This document shows, in pieces, positions 1 to 8,091 of a DNA stretch of 64,000 nucleotides (its first letter is position 1; each line of letters begins with the position of its first letter). Below the pieces are notes generated by a model. It saw nothing but the letters and a program-made list of their open reading frames with translations, made no database searches and was not told where the DNA came from. The stretch comes from Hymenobacter sp. GOD-10R. GTDB lineage: Bacteria > Bacteroidota > Bacteroidia > Cytophagales > Hymenobacteraceae. Location: contig NZ_CP141187.1 in NCBI RefSeq assembly GCF_035609205.1, positions 62,001-126,000 of the forward strand. The letters are read 5' to 3'. The position numbers were made by a program, and so were the translations under genes.

Positions 1-2
1 AC

Positions 3-494
3 GCGCGACTCTTCGGGCAAAAAGCGAAAGGAATCAGTGACAAAACCTACAACAGAATCTTTCAGCTGCACTTGTGTCTGGTGTATTTCTCCTCCGGCCT
101 GGAAAAAGCCTTGCACGCGGACTGGTGGAATGGAAACGCCATCTGGTATACGCTCAACCACGCGGACTTCACCACCATTCACGTGGCGGATACCCTACTG
201 CACTACCCGTGGTTGCTCCAACTGCTGGGCATTGGAACGCTGTTTACGGAGCTCTTCTATTCGGTGGTGATGTGGATTCCGCGCTGGCGCGTGTTGCTGC
301 TTGCCTTTGTTGTTATGATGCATCTCTACATTGGCATTGCGCTGGGATTGCGTATTTTCTCGGTGATGATGATCCTGTTGTCCGTGACCGCTTGGCTGTC
401 GGATTGCGTTAATGATTACCAGGGGTTTTCTTTCAAACCACGCATAGTGCCTCAACAAGATCCTTTGCAATGGGCGAACGGGCGTTTGTCTTAA
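3..494 (+). CDS. HTTM-domain membrane protein, C-terminal part
   Basis: The frame is open from the window edge to the TAA at 492-494, so the start lies outside the window. The remaining ~163 residues contain the stretch LVYFSSGLEKALHADWW followed by NGNAIWYTLNH, which fits the HTTM family (horizontally transferred transmembrane, related to vitamin K-dependent gamma-carboxylase). About three further hydrophobic segments follow (around LLQLLGIGTLFTELFYSVV, VLLLAFVVMMHLYIGIAL and FSVMMILLSVTAWL). It is probably an inner-membrane protein. The family's substrate is generally unknown in Bacteroidota. A DoxX-like protein is the alternative, but the W-W-N-G motif favours HTTM. Confidence 0.7.
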   Translation, partial: ARLFGQKAKGISDKTYNRIFQLHLCLVYFSSGLEKALHADWWNGNAIWYTLNHADFTTIHVADTLLHYPWLLQLLGIGTLFTELFYSVVMWIPRWRVLLLAFVVMMHLYIGIALGLRIFSVMMILLSVTAWLSDCVNDYQGFSFKPRIVPQQDPLQWANGRLS

Positions 495-1058
495 AAGCTT
501 CAGTGTCGTGTGTAATGCTCGATTGCTAAACCAAGGAGGCCCCATCTTCTGCTGGATAAGGTAGCAAACAGCCTAGTGCTATAGTCGGGCTTGAAGTGTC
601 TGTTCACGATCGGAAGAGTGGCTTTGGTCAACCACCTGCGCATTTAGGATCTAGAAGACCGTAAGCATTTGACTAGGAATAGAGGGTGCTTGATCCACCC
701 ACTTTCCTGAAGCCCGGTTGTTCCACCAGCCGGGGCTTCGTCTTTTCAGACGTTGCGTTGGCGGGAGACTACCGTGCGAACAGAGGCGAAGATACGCGGG
801 TTTTAAAGTCCTGAGCGGGTTTTAGAGAAGAAAAGGAGCTGCTGTAAGGGGGGCAGAGATAGCTCGGTCAGTCCAGTTGCTGAGAAGTATGTTTTGGGTG
901 AGAAAGTATTTTTACGGTCACTATGCCTCCAAGTGGCGGCCAGATATAGCATTTCTGGTATAGGATAGCTGCTCCAAGCTGCCCGCTGATACAACATGGA
1001 TGGGTTGATCGTAGTAATTCTTCTACTTGGTCATCAGATCAAACAGCACGACAACTGA
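495..1058. other. Intergenic stretch with no convincing gene
   Basis: It contains the hairpin at 709-739 and no open frame with recognisable composition. A minus-strand frame at 803-997 (64 codons) lacks family features and looks random. The segment is moderately AT-rich. Confidence 0.5.
709..745 (+). terminator. Hairpin terminator
   Basis: GAAGCCCGG pairs with CCGGGGCTTC across a loop of about 12 nt, with one bulge. A T-rich tail (GTCTTTTC) follows on the plus strand. It lies about 215 bp after the HTTM gene and is the only terminator-like structure before the GNAT gene. Confidence 0.55.
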
Positions 1059-1547
1059 ATGAGCATCATGCAGACAGAACAGGTAGCACTGCGGCCGACG
1101 GAGCAAGCGGACCTAACCATTTTGTTTCACGTTCAACAGGACCCCGAGGCGATGTACCAAGCCGCCTTTACGCCCAAAGATCATACGGATCAAGCCGCCT
1201 ACGTGGCCAAGTTCACCCGGTTTCTGCTGGACCCGACGATCCACACGCACACCATTTTGGTGGGGGAAACCATCGTCGGTAGTATGGCCAAGTATAAAGT
1301 GGCGGGCCAAGCGGAAATTACCTATTGGCTTGACCGCTCCTGCTGGGGAAAGGGCATTGCCACGACCGCCTTGACTACCTTTCTGACCCTGGAAAAGACC
1401 AGACCTATTTTTGGGCGGGTTGCCTTTGACAATGTCGGCTCACAGAGGGTGCTAGAAAAAGGTGGGTTTACAAGAGTCGGCACGGACAAAGGGTTTGCCC
1501 ACGCGCGTCAAACGGAGGTAGAAGAGTTTATCTACAAACTACTCTAA
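1059..1547 (+). CDS. GNAT-family N-acetyltransferase (RimJ/RimL-like)
   Basis: This 162-residue protein has the single-domain GNAT layout. An N-terminal strand of the type VALRPTEQADL is followed by a beta hairpin with VGSMAKYKV, the motif-A region (AEITYWLDRSCWGKGIATTALTTFL), and the C-terminal NVGSQRVLEKGGFTRVG typical of RimJ/RimL-type acetyltransferases. The CoA pyrophosphate loop is W-G-K-G-I-A. It would transfer acetyl from acetyl-CoA to an amine on a small molecule or protein in the cytoplasm; the acceptor cannot be read from sequence. The ATG at 1059 is chosen; a second ATG three codons later is equally possible. It stands alone. Confidence 0.88.
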   Translation: MSIMQTEQVALRPTEQADLTILFHVQQDPEAMYQAAFTPKDHTDQAAYVAKFTRFLLDPTIHTHTILVGETIVGSMAKYKVAGQAEITYWLDRSCWGKGIATTALTTFLTLEKTRPIFGRVAFDNVGSQRVLEKGGFTRVGTDKGFAHARQTEVEEFIYKLL

Positions 1548-1786
1548 CGACAACTCATGCCAGAATCAGAAAGATGAAGCAAGCCACAGAATACGGCTAA
1601 CCACCAGGATACAGGGCAAACCTAACGCGGACGAGTCGAGCCTTCCGCTGCCTGAAGTGAACTTAACCCCGTACGCATCGCTTGACCTAAGTACCCAAGG
1701 ACGAGTGACTTTGAAAGCAGCGTTTCGCTGCGTCAGGTGAACGGATCGGTGGAACCACCCGCTACTTTATAACGGCTTACCCTGTG

Positions 1787-2131
1787 ATGATGACAAACTC
1801 CTCCTTGCAAAGCCTAGGCTTTGTTCCGACGACCAAAGAACGGAATAAGGCTCAGCCAACGTTTGACCAAGCCTGGCGCTACCGCCACGAACACCAAGCC
1901 CAAGATGGGACGTTGCTGTTCATTGAACACCCTTTTGGTATCAGTGTCTGCCGCCTTAGCGAAGTGGAAGCGCCCTTAGATATGCGCGACGTCGTCGCAA
2001 CGGTGCCTTTACTGGATCAATCAGGTCTAGAAACCGCTGTGAAGGCATTTTTTACCGCGCATGGGGGACGAGGTGCTCTCGTTGCGCAGGTCGGTTCGCA
2101 TCCATTCCGTCCCTACCGCCTCCCCTTGTAG
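1787..2131 (+). CDS. Hypothetical protein, 114 aa
   Basis: I do not recognise the family. It is a soluble small protein with balanced composition, no signal peptide and no membrane segment. The C-terminal half has alternating hydrophobic strands (LLFIEHPFGISVCRL, DVVATVPLL, GALVAQVGSH), suggesting a small alpha/beta domain. Tandem ATGs at 1787 and 1790 follow a GTG; the first ATG is preferred. It is followed by a clear terminator at 2201-2222, which supports a genuine transcribed gene. Confidence 0.55.
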   Translation: MMTNSSLQSLGFVPTTKERNKAQPTFDQAWRYRHEHQAQDGTLLFIEHPFGISVCRLSEVEAPLDMRDVVATVPLLDQSGLETAVKAFFTAHGGRGALVAQVGSHPFRPYRLPL

Positions 2132-2200
2132 TAGTGATTAGCAAAGGAGCTAGAATATACCTGCTGAGTTATTCATAGCAAGTAAGCCACAGACCCAGAA

Positions 2201-2228
2201 AGCCCCTCGTACTAGAGGGGCTCTCTTG
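2201..2228 (+). terminator. Rho-independent terminator
   Basis: AGCCCCTC pairs with GAGGGGCT around a 6-nt loop, with A residues before and CTCTTGTT after. It ends the 1787-2131 gene, and the next gene starts 30 bp downstream. Confidence 0.75.
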
Positions 2229-2254
2229 TTCTCGGACTCCGCGTATCTTCCCGT

Positions 2255-2722
2255 ATGAAATGGATATATGCCGTGCTCATAGCGGGCTTGGTGGGGTGCA
2301 ACCGCTCCTCGGAGGAGAATGTAAAAGCAGAAGTCGGCGACTTCATGCGTGAGCAACTAGCTGATCCGACCAGCTACCAACCCCTCAGCTACACGTATCG
2401 GGCGTACACCCGCGTCGATTCTCTAACGCGTCATCAAGCAGCCCTGGAGCAACTCCGCGACGCCAAACTCGATAGCGGGCTGGCCATCTCCGCGCAGCAC
2501 GAGGTAAGTGACCAAGAAATTATGGTTGAGCAAGCACGCTTTAGTCGAGAGGCAGCGGCGCTAACCGAGCAAATGGTACAGCTGGCCGGCTTCGGTGACA
2601 CGACCCGCATCGCCACCCGGGTAGAGCATGCGTTTCGGGCGAAAAACCAGGCGGGGACGCCGATAAAAAGCAAGGAATCCCTGCTGGTCTATCCCAACGG
2701 AGTGGTCCAAGTACTAGAGTAG
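2255..2722 (+). CDS. Small putative lipoprotein
   Basis: It has 155 residues. The N-terminus MKWIYAVLIAGLVGC is a short lipoprotein signal with lipobox L-V-G-C (Cys15). The mature part is highly charged and largely helical (LEQLRDAKL, QEIMVEQARFSREAAALTEQMVQL), so a coiled-coil periplasmic protein is likely. The C-terminus (KSKESLLVYPNGVVQVLE) looks like a strand pair. The segment DPTSYQPLSY resembles small Bacteroidota lipoproteins of unknown function. A terminator follows at 2868-2899. Confidence 0.72.
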   Translation: MKWIYAVLIAGLVGCNRSSEENVKAEVGDFMREQLADPTSYQPLSYTYRAYTRVDSLTRHQAALEQLRDAKLDSGLAISAQHEVSDQEIMVEQARFSREAAALTEQMVQLAGFGDTTRIATRVEHAFRAKNQAGTPIKSKESLLVYPNGVVQVLE

Positions 2723-2867
2723 TGCCGGTGCCCGTTTCGTCGCAATCGCAAAGTCGGCATGCAGGAAACAGCAGAAGCCTACTATAAGGTCTTTGTAGAT
2801 GGGTAGGTGGGGTATGTGTCGAAAGCGCTACTGGCTAGTCGTCGGTAAGAGCCTATTGCGTTGGAGT

Positions 2868-2899
2868 AAGAAAGCCCGACCATGGGGCTAGGCTTTCTT
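2868..2899. terminator. Hairpin terminator, possibly bidirectional
   Basis: AAGAAAGCC pairs with GGCTTTCTT across a 14-nt loop. The A-run and T-run flanks let it work on both strands: for the lipoprotein gene ending at 2722 (plus) and the secreted-protein gene ending at 2999 (minus). Confidence 0.65.
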
Positions 2900-2998
2900 G
2901 TGTAAGGTTGCCTAGCTGACTACTCTTGCCTTAGCGTCTCTTCACGTCTGGTATAGAAGTAAACAGCCACCTAGCCATGCTTTCTCTTATCAGGTTCG

Positions 2999-3616
2999 CT
3001 ATTTGCGGGCAACGGTATAGCGGGTTTTGACTCGCTCGTAGAGCCAGCCCGTGAATTGGCTCGCAGATTGAAAGGCCTGTACTTCGTTGGGGCTGCCTAG
3101 CTGCACAATGGTCCTGTGCGCAAAAGACAAACGGGCAGTGGGGTCGGCCGGGATGGTGAAACAACGGACCAATTGCTTAATGCCGGTTGTGAACTCTGGT
3201 AAGGGAATCGAATAGGGGACAAACGGCTGACCTGGGTGATAGGCATAGATCTCATGTTTCAGCGTGACCTGGTTGTGGAGGATGGGTAGTTCTCCGCTGC
3301 TGCCATTGATCAGCTCTAGCGCACCCTGGTGTTTTTGCAGAAACAACACCAGGCGTTGGCCTTTGGCTGCTTTGGCGTAGCGCACATCGCACGTCCACTC
3401 TTCAAACTGTTGAACGGTCAGGGTTGAGCGGCCGCTGCCTTTCACGTAGTCGGTTACGTGAAATTGGTAGGTGCTGTCTTGCACGGAGACAATCTCCCCG
3501 CTAACAATGTAATCCGCTTGTAAAGCAATGACCTCAAGCGGCAGGATCATTTTCTTTGCCGACGCAAGCGTAGCAACGGCTAACAACAGCGTGAGAAAAA
3601 GGATCTTTGTAGTCAT
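2999..3616 (-). CDS. Secreted protein of unknown function
   Basis: It has 205 residues. The first ~20 (MTTKILFLTLLLAVATLASA) form a Sec signal peptide with an A-S-A cleavage site. The mature part starts with the pattern 'ADYIVSGEIVSVQDSTYQF..DYVKG', seen in small secreted Bacteroidota proteins with a beta-barrel (OB-like) fold. No catalytic residues stand out. Two cysteines at most are visible (WTCDV and VRCF), which could form a disulfide. It is monocistronic, with terminator-like hairpins on both sides. Confidence 0.68.
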   Translation of the reverse strand: MTTKILFLTLLLAVATLASAKKMILPLEVIALQADYIVSGEIVSVQDSTYQFHVTDYVKGSGRSTLTVQQFEEWTCDVRYAKAAKGQRLVLFLQKHQGALELINGSSGELPILHNQVTLKHEIYAYHPGQPFVPYSIPLPEFTTGIKQLVRCFTIPADPTARLSFAHRTIVQLGSPNEVQAFQSASQFTGWLYERVKTRYTVARK

Positions 3617-3661
3617 GCTATCGGACTAGTTATCAGAGGACGTAAGGGATGATAAGATAGC

Positions 3662-3691
3662 AAAAAGCCCGGCCATGTGGTCGGGCTTTTT
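3662..3691. terminator. Strong bidirectional terminator
   Basis: AAAAAGCCCG pairs perfectly with CGGGCTTTTT, extended by two more pairs to a 4-nt loop. It has A/T tails on both sides. It serves at least the minus-strand gene 3864-4397. Confidence 0.8.
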
Positions 3692-3863
3692 AGTGTACTA
3701 GGTAATTCACGGATGCTTACTGACCCATATCTGTGATCTCTATGCGTCCTTGTTCATCATAGCGGATGACGAGCAGAGAAGCTGTAGAAGCAAGAAAGCC
3801 CCTCCTGATACAAACCAAACCACACAGTAACCGATTGTATTGTACTGCTCAGGTAATGCACAA

Positions 3864-4397
3864 TTACCCAGCTTGAGTCTTTACGGATTGATTACGCAGA
3901 AAAAGTAATGTCAGCAGAGCTATTAAGGCTGGCAGAACGAACGCCGAAACCCACCAACCGGCGAACATGCCGGCTGGTCGTGCGTGGGTTGCTTGCAGCC
4001 GGGCCAACTCCGTGGTGATGTTCTGAGCACTCCGGCCAGCTGCCATCAGCTCAGTCCGCTTCAACGCTAACACCGCGGAAAACCACTCTGGATTGAGGCG
4101 CGTGTGATAGGCATACAGATATGGGCGGTAGAGCAGTTCTGCCACGTGGCCTATCCCCACGCTGACCGCTATGCGTTGCCCCGCACCCAAGTAGCCCTGC
4201 CGCCGCTTGTGTTGGCGAATAGCGGCACTCATGAACCCGATGGGTAAGAGTACGACTACAATGTCTAGGTACTGCCCAGTTGCCAAGTAGCGGGTATCAA
4301 GCTGGGTAAGCCACATCAGGGTGGTGTAGAGGCATAGGGCCAACCCTAGCAAAAGGCCGTAACGCAGAATGTTTTTTAGTAATCGAGAGATGTTCAT
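3864..4397 (-). CDS. DUF4199-like membrane protein
   Basis: It has 177 residues from the ATG at 4397; a longer frame reaches 4421 but adds an unlikely N-terminus. Four hydrophobic segments are visible: YGLLLGLALCLYTTLMWL, YLDIVVVLLPIGFMSAAI, QRIAVSVGIGHVAELLY and WWVSAFVLPALIALLTLLF. A charged helical stretch lies before the last one (ALKRTELMAAGRSAQNITTELARL). This order matches DUF4199 proteins of Bacteroidota, small inner-membrane proteins of unknown function. The gene is probably transcribed alone and ends at the hairpin 3662-3691. Confidence 0.68.
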   Translation of the reverse strand: MNISRLLKNILRYGLLLGLALCLYTTLMWLTQLDTRYLATGQYLDIVVVLLPIGFMSAAIRQHKRRQGYLGAGQRIAVSVGIGHVAELLYRPYLYAYHTRLNPEWFSAVLALKRTELMAAGRSAQNITTELARLQATHARPAGMFAGWWVSAFVLPALIALLTLLFLRNQSVKTQAG

Positions 4398-4445
4398 CTG
4401 ATAATGGAGGAGAGAAAACAAGCACTAACAAGGTCAGCAACCGTT

Positions 4446-4488
4446 CCCCTACGAAGCACTTCTTCGTCGCCCAAGCGCTTCGTAGGGG
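4446..4488 (-). terminator. Hairpin terminator of the Lnt-like gene
   Basis: A perfect 12-bp stem (CCCCTACGAAGC with GCTTCGTAGGGG) lies 7 bp beyond the stop codon of the minus-strand gene ending at 4495. Its loop contains a short second AAG/CTT repeat. There is no strong T-run, so efficiency is uncertain. Confidence 0.6.
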
Positions 4489-4494
4489 ATACGA

Positions 4495-6030
4495 TCAGTC
4501 ACTTGAACGGCGTTCTTTATAAGCAGGCAGCGAAGAACGGTGGCAGGAAAACAGCCAATGCCTGCTCCCGGCTAGCAGGAAAAAGCCCCCCAGGCAAAGC
4601 CAGGCGAAGAAGTCACCCCAGGCGTGGTAGGGAGTCCACACCGGCTGTACCGGCACGGTGGCCAGCAATGCCTGCACGGTCGGCGAGAGGTGCTGCTGGC
4701 TGTTGCGGGTTTCGCCGTAGGCGGTCGTCAGACTGCTGGTGCCGTGGCTGGTGATGCGAAACAGCGCGAAGCCATTCTCCACGGCCCGCGTTGCGGCCAT
4801 ACGCGCGTGCAGCTCACCAATGCCAGGCCAGTCGGCGGCCGGTGCAAACACGATATTTGCCATACCAGCGTGCCGAATGATACTAGGATAGTCGAAGTCC
4901 GCGCAGATTGCCCCAGTATACCGAATGCGATCTATTTGGAACAGCGTCGGAGGCTGCTGGGCGGCCAAGGCGGGCTCCATTCCATCAACGGGCTTGTTCT
5001 TAGCGTAGTCGTAGAGCACTTGTCCTTGGGGCGAGAAGATTGTGAGGTGGTTCGTACCGGGCTGGGCGGGGAAGCGTTCGTCCACCAGAAAGTAGGTCAC
5101 GCCTAGATACAGCTTCTCGGCCGCCGCGAACCGAGCATTGCGGGCTGCAAAGGCGGCGTAATCGGGCCAGTAAACGACTAGGGCAGCCTCTTGCCAGATG
5201 ACCCACCGGGGGTGGTAGCGCCGGACCCAGTGTTGGGTTTGGGTTAGATAATAGCGATGCGCTGCCACCGCCTTTTGCCGAATCTGCCTGCGGTCGTGGC
5301 GTAGCGTTAAAGACGGGCTCCCTACCAATTGTTGAAACCAGGGCCACGAGCGAGCATCCTGAAACGTGAGACCCAACACCCGCACGCTGGCCCGCACCGG
5401 GGCTTGCTGTTGTAGGCGCAGCCAGCCCAGGGTGAAACACACGACGAGGAGCCCCGCCGCTAGCCTGAGCGGCCGGCCGGCCCGTTGGCCCACCCGCCAG
5501 TACCCAAGGGCTTCGAACAATAGACTAGCCGTGGCATAGAGCAGAAATGTCAGCCCATAGATGCCCGTGCAGGCTGTCAGTTGCCGCAAGTAGAGGTTCT
5601 GCTGCGAGTAGCCTACTGAGCCCCAGGTGCCGTTAGGGCCCAGTGCCAGTACGTACTCAACACTGACGGCTCCCAGTGGCAAGAGCAGCCAACGGCCGGC
5701 AGGAGCTACCCGCTGCATCAGCGTTCGAGTGAGTAAAAACGGCAGCAGGTAGGTGGCGGCAAAGACGAGGTTGGTCACGTGAAAGCTAGTGCCTTCTAAG
5801 ATGTTGACCGTATGCTGTGTACTGTACACCAGCGTGAGCCCCAGCAGGCCCACCCCGTAGCCCACCAGAGGACGGGTATGGTGAAAGAAAAGGAGCCACA
5901 GCAGGGGGACCACCCAGGCAACTAGTGCCCAGTCGGGGTGCTCGCCCGACACGTATTCTAGTACGCCCAAGGGTAGTACGATCAAGGGCCAGGCGGACCA
6001 GCGTTCCTTGGCTAAACGGAGAGAGAGCAT
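4495..6030 (-). CDS. Apolipoprotein N-acyltransferase-like protein
   Basis: It has 511 residues from the ATG at 6030; an upstream GTG at 6054 is less likely. An N-terminal half with 6-7 membrane helices (to about residue 205) is followed by a periplasmic nitrilase-type domain. The E-K-C triad is readable: Glu281 in WQEAAL, Lys344 in YAKNKP and Cys376 in GAICADFDYP. A last helix follows at about 480-500. This is the layout of Lnt, which adds the third acyl chain to lipoproteins. The spacing and the context PVDGMEP rather than the usual HLVPFGE mean it may be a divergent paralogue. A Crp/Fnr regulator gene lies just upstream on the same strand. Confidence 0.75.
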   Translation of the reverse strand: MLSLRLAKERWSAWPLIVLPLGVLEYVSGEHPDWALVAWVVPLLWLLFFHHTRPLVGYGVGLLGLTLVYSTQHTVNILEGTSFHVTNLVFAATYLLPFLLTRTLMQRVAPAGRWLLLPLGAVSVEYVLALGPNGTWGSVGYSQQNLYLRQLTACTGIYGLTFLLYATASLLFEALGYWRVGQRAGRPLRLAAGLLVVCFTLGWLRLQQQAPVRASVRVLGLTFQDARSWPWFQQLVGSPSLTLRHDRRQIRQKAVAAHRYYLTQTQHWVRRYHPRWVIWQEAALVVYWPDYAAFAARNARFAAAEKLYLGVTYFLVDERFPAQPGTNHLTIFSPQGQVLYDYAKNKPVDGMEPALAAQQPPTLFQIDRIRYTGAICADFDYPSIIRHAGMANIVFAPAADWPGIGELHARMAATRAVENGFALFRITSHGTSSLTTAYGETRNSQQHLSPTVQALLATVPVQPVWTPYHAWGDFFAWLCLGGFFLLAGSRHWLFSCHRSSLPAYKERRSSD

Positions 6031-6144
6031 AGGGCAAAGGTGCGCTCCCGGCACTAATCGCTACTTGATTACAATCAAAAAATGCGCGGGGGCCTTTTTC
6101 GCACTGATTCGCTAATGCCCCTACGACGAATAGATATTGCTTGG

Positions 6145-6708
6145 TTAGCCTTTGGCGCGCACTCGGCTGAGCGTTTCGGGAGTGATGCCTAAATAGGAAG
6201 CAATCATACCCAGCGGCAACCGCCCTAGAATCGGTTGGTAGTACGTGCAGAAGTGCTGGTACTTCTCTGCTGGCGAGGTAAAGCGGAGTGAATTCAGACG
6301 CTCGGATTGCTGGATAAACTGCGCGCTCATGATCATGCGTCCGAAGCGTTCCATTTCGTGAAACTGGTCAAAGAGATGGAGCAAGTCCTCCAGCGACCAG
6401 GAATACGCCTCGGTAGGCTCGATAGCGGCAATGGCATAAGCGTCCGGCACCCCCCGCATAAAGCTGTACGCGGAGGTCATCCACTCGTTTTCGGCGGCAA
6501 AGCCATCCGTTACGATCTTGCCGTCCTTGTTGAAATAGATGCGCACGAGTCCCCGCTGAATCCAGTAGGTGCGCCGGCAGACCGTGTCAGCTTTGTGCAG
6601 CAGTTCTTGCTTGCGAAAGTGGTGCGACTGTGTGCGCTGGCGTAACGTGGCGGCTAGTTCCGCAGAGAGGGGAACAAACTGAGCAATATGGTCCAGCAAG
6701 GCCTGCAT
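6145..6708 (-). CDS. Crp/Fnr-family transcriptional regulator
   Basis: It has 188 residues starting at MQALLDHIAQF (ATG 6708). An N-terminal cyclic-nucleotide-binding beta-barrel (about 20-115, including KQELLHKADTVCRRTYWIQRGLVRIYF) is joined by a long helix to a short winged HTH (GMIASYLGITPETLSRVRAKG). This is the usual form of Bacteroidota Crp/Fnr proteins, which often lack classic cAMP-binding residues, so the ligand is unknown. No Fe-S cysteines of the Fnr type are seen. It lies 114 bp upstream of the Lnt-like gene on the same strand. Confidence 0.85.
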   Translation of the reverse strand: MQALLDHIAQFVPLSAELAATLRQRTQSHHFRKQELLHKADTVCRRTYWIQRGLVRIYFNKDGKIVTDGFAAENEWMTSAYSFMRGVPDAYAIAAIEPTEAYSWSLEDLLHLFDQFHEMERFGRMIMSAQFIQQSERLNSLRFTSPAEKYQHFCTYYQPILGRLPLGMIASYLGITPETLSRVRAKG

Positions 6709-6847
6709 ACGCTTGTCAAGATAGGCACTCGTGCAGGATTTGTGGTGCCGTAACAAGTAAGAACATCGTCACGCTGCTGAGGAATACACGCGCGCTCCTC
6801 GTCGATGCGCCAACCTGTCAAAGGCCAAGGTAGCAGAAGTAGAAAGC

Positions 6848-7207
6848 TTAAGCGGTTTGATCAAACATGTTGATGAACTGCTGCATGGCTTGTAAGCCTG
6901 TTTGACAGACATCTGTTAAGTTGTACTCCAAATTGTTGAAGGAGAGTACAATTACTTTTTGCGTCTCTTCGGCGGCTATAAAACAACCATCCTCATAAAG
7001 TAAAAAAGTCCCATCTTCTGCCAGCATTGCGCTAGCGTGATGGCTGTCAGCTCGATACGGCAACCAGTACCTCCGATTTCGGCTCGCAACGACTTCCTTT
7101 CCACGTTTCTTGCCCTTCTCCCGCGAGCGAACCCGCTGCCACGTCCTCAGCACGCCATAAGCCACCGCATGCGTCCGTGATTTGGTCAGCGTTAGCTGGT
7201 CCCACAC
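6848..7207 (-). CDS. Hypothetical protein
   Basis: It has 119 residues from a GTG start; no ATG precedes it before the in-frame stop at 7250-7252. The N-terminal half is very basic (RTWQRVRSREKGKKRGKEVV). The C-terminal half is acidic with beta-type segments (GTFLLYEDGCFIAAEETQKVIVLSFNNLEYNL) and a final helix (VCQTGLQAMQQFINMF). I do not recognise a family. The true start may be further in, so the basic N-terminus should be treated with care. Confidence 0.45.
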   Translation of the reverse strand: MWDQLTLTKSRTHAVAYGVLRTWQRVRSREKGKKRGKEVVASRNRRYWLPYRADSHHASAMLAEDGTFLLYEDGCFIAAEETQKVIVLSFNNLEYNLTDVCQTGLQAMQQFINMFDQTA

Positions 7208-7393
7208 CCGGCTACCGGCTCTCTGCAGTGGCCAGCGGGAGCACCGGGCTCACCGGCATGCTGTAGCCGTTGCAGCCGAGAGAACGTGTACGCGCGGATG
7301 TAGCCCGTCGCTGGGATGCGGGACGCTGTGGTTTAAGCCTGTGGGCTAAGCGATTGATGCACAAACTTCTAGGAGATTTTTTTATCTTCGGGC

Positions 7394-7648
7394 ATGCATG
7401 CTGCGCTGGGCGATGTCTTGTTTGCCTTTGTAGAGAAGGACCACTTGTGGTTGAGTCCCACCTACCACCTGCAAAAAGCGTGGTGGTCCGTGGCGCTTGA
7501 CCGAAAGCGGTTGCTGCATCAAGGAGCACTGGAATACGGGCAAGCCTTATGCGCGGCCTACTTGCAAGCGCATCCCCAGGAAGCACACCGCGTGGGCCAG
7601 GGCCAAATTCTGAGTGTGCTGCTGCGGGCTCTAGATACGCTTGGGTAA
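7394..7648 (+). CDS. Small hypothetical protein
   Basis: It has 84 residues beginning MHAALGDVLFAFVEKDHLWL. Composition is protein-like, with aromatic residues in strands (HLWLSPTYHLQKAWWSVAL) and two helices (LEYGQALCAAYLQAHP, QILSVLLRAL). The family is unknown. Its last 18 bp overlap the 3' end of the convergent response-regulator gene. Minus-strand frames over the same DNA are less protein-like. It is either a small real gene or the tail of a decayed one. Confidence 0.45.
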   Translation: MHAALGDVLFAFVEKDHLWLSPTYHLQKAWWSVALDRKRLLHQGALEYGQALCAAYLQAHPQEAHRVGQGQILSVLLRALDTLG

Positions 7649-8056
7649 CGACGAGGCGAAATGCTGCTGCAGAACGTGCTCGATTTGCTGCTGCGTCAAC
7701 GGCTTGCTCAAGTATTCAGCCACGGGCAACGCCTGGATACGCTGCTGGTCGCGGGGACTCACCGAGGTCGTCAGCATGACTATCACCACCGCCCGCTGTT
7801 CGGCGGCCGGCAACTGCTGGTAGGCTTCCATAAACTGAATGCCGTTCATCACCGGCATATTGATATCCAGGAAGACCAGTACCGGGCAGTCGGCTGGTTG
7901 CTCCCGGCAGTGCTCCCGTACCTCGTACAGAGCCTCTTGTCCATTCAGGGCCACGCGGATCGTGTCCGTCACGCCCAGGCGTTGCAGGAGCTTTTTGTTG
8001 AGGAAGTTGGTGGTGGGGTCGTCATCGACCAGCAGCACGCAGGGAATTATAGCCAT
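7631..8056 (-). CDS. Single-domain response regulator (CheY-like receiver)
   Basis: It has 141 residues from the ATG at 8056. All receiver landmarks are visible: the acidic DDD cluster after CVLLV, phospho-acceptor Asp64 in FLDINMP, the conserved Thr in MLTTSVS, and Lys in SKPL. There is no output domain, so it probably acts by protein-protein contact or in a phosphorelay. It starts 36 bp downstream of the PAS histidine kinase on the same strand, so the two should form one transcription unit and a signalling pair. Confidence 0.92.
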   Translation of the reverse strand: MAIIPCVLLVDDDPTTNFLNKKLLQRLGVTDTIRVALNGQEALYEVREHCREQPADCPVLVFLDINMPVMNGIQFMEAYQQLPAAEQRAVVIVMLTTSVSPRDQQRIQALPVAEYLSKPLTQQQIEHVLQQHFASSLPKRI

Positions 8057-8091
8057 CAACACTATACGACAAGCAACGGTAATGGGCGGGG

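Noticed and set aside
803..997. 64-codon minus-strand frame
   Set aside because: No signal, motif or composition bias, and no neighbour support. It is judged random.
3717..3797. Minus-strand reading LLVIRYDEQGRIEITDMGQ-stop that looks like a protein C-terminus
   Set aside because: Only about 25 codons without a start and no second evidence. It could be a gene remnant, but chance cannot be excluded.
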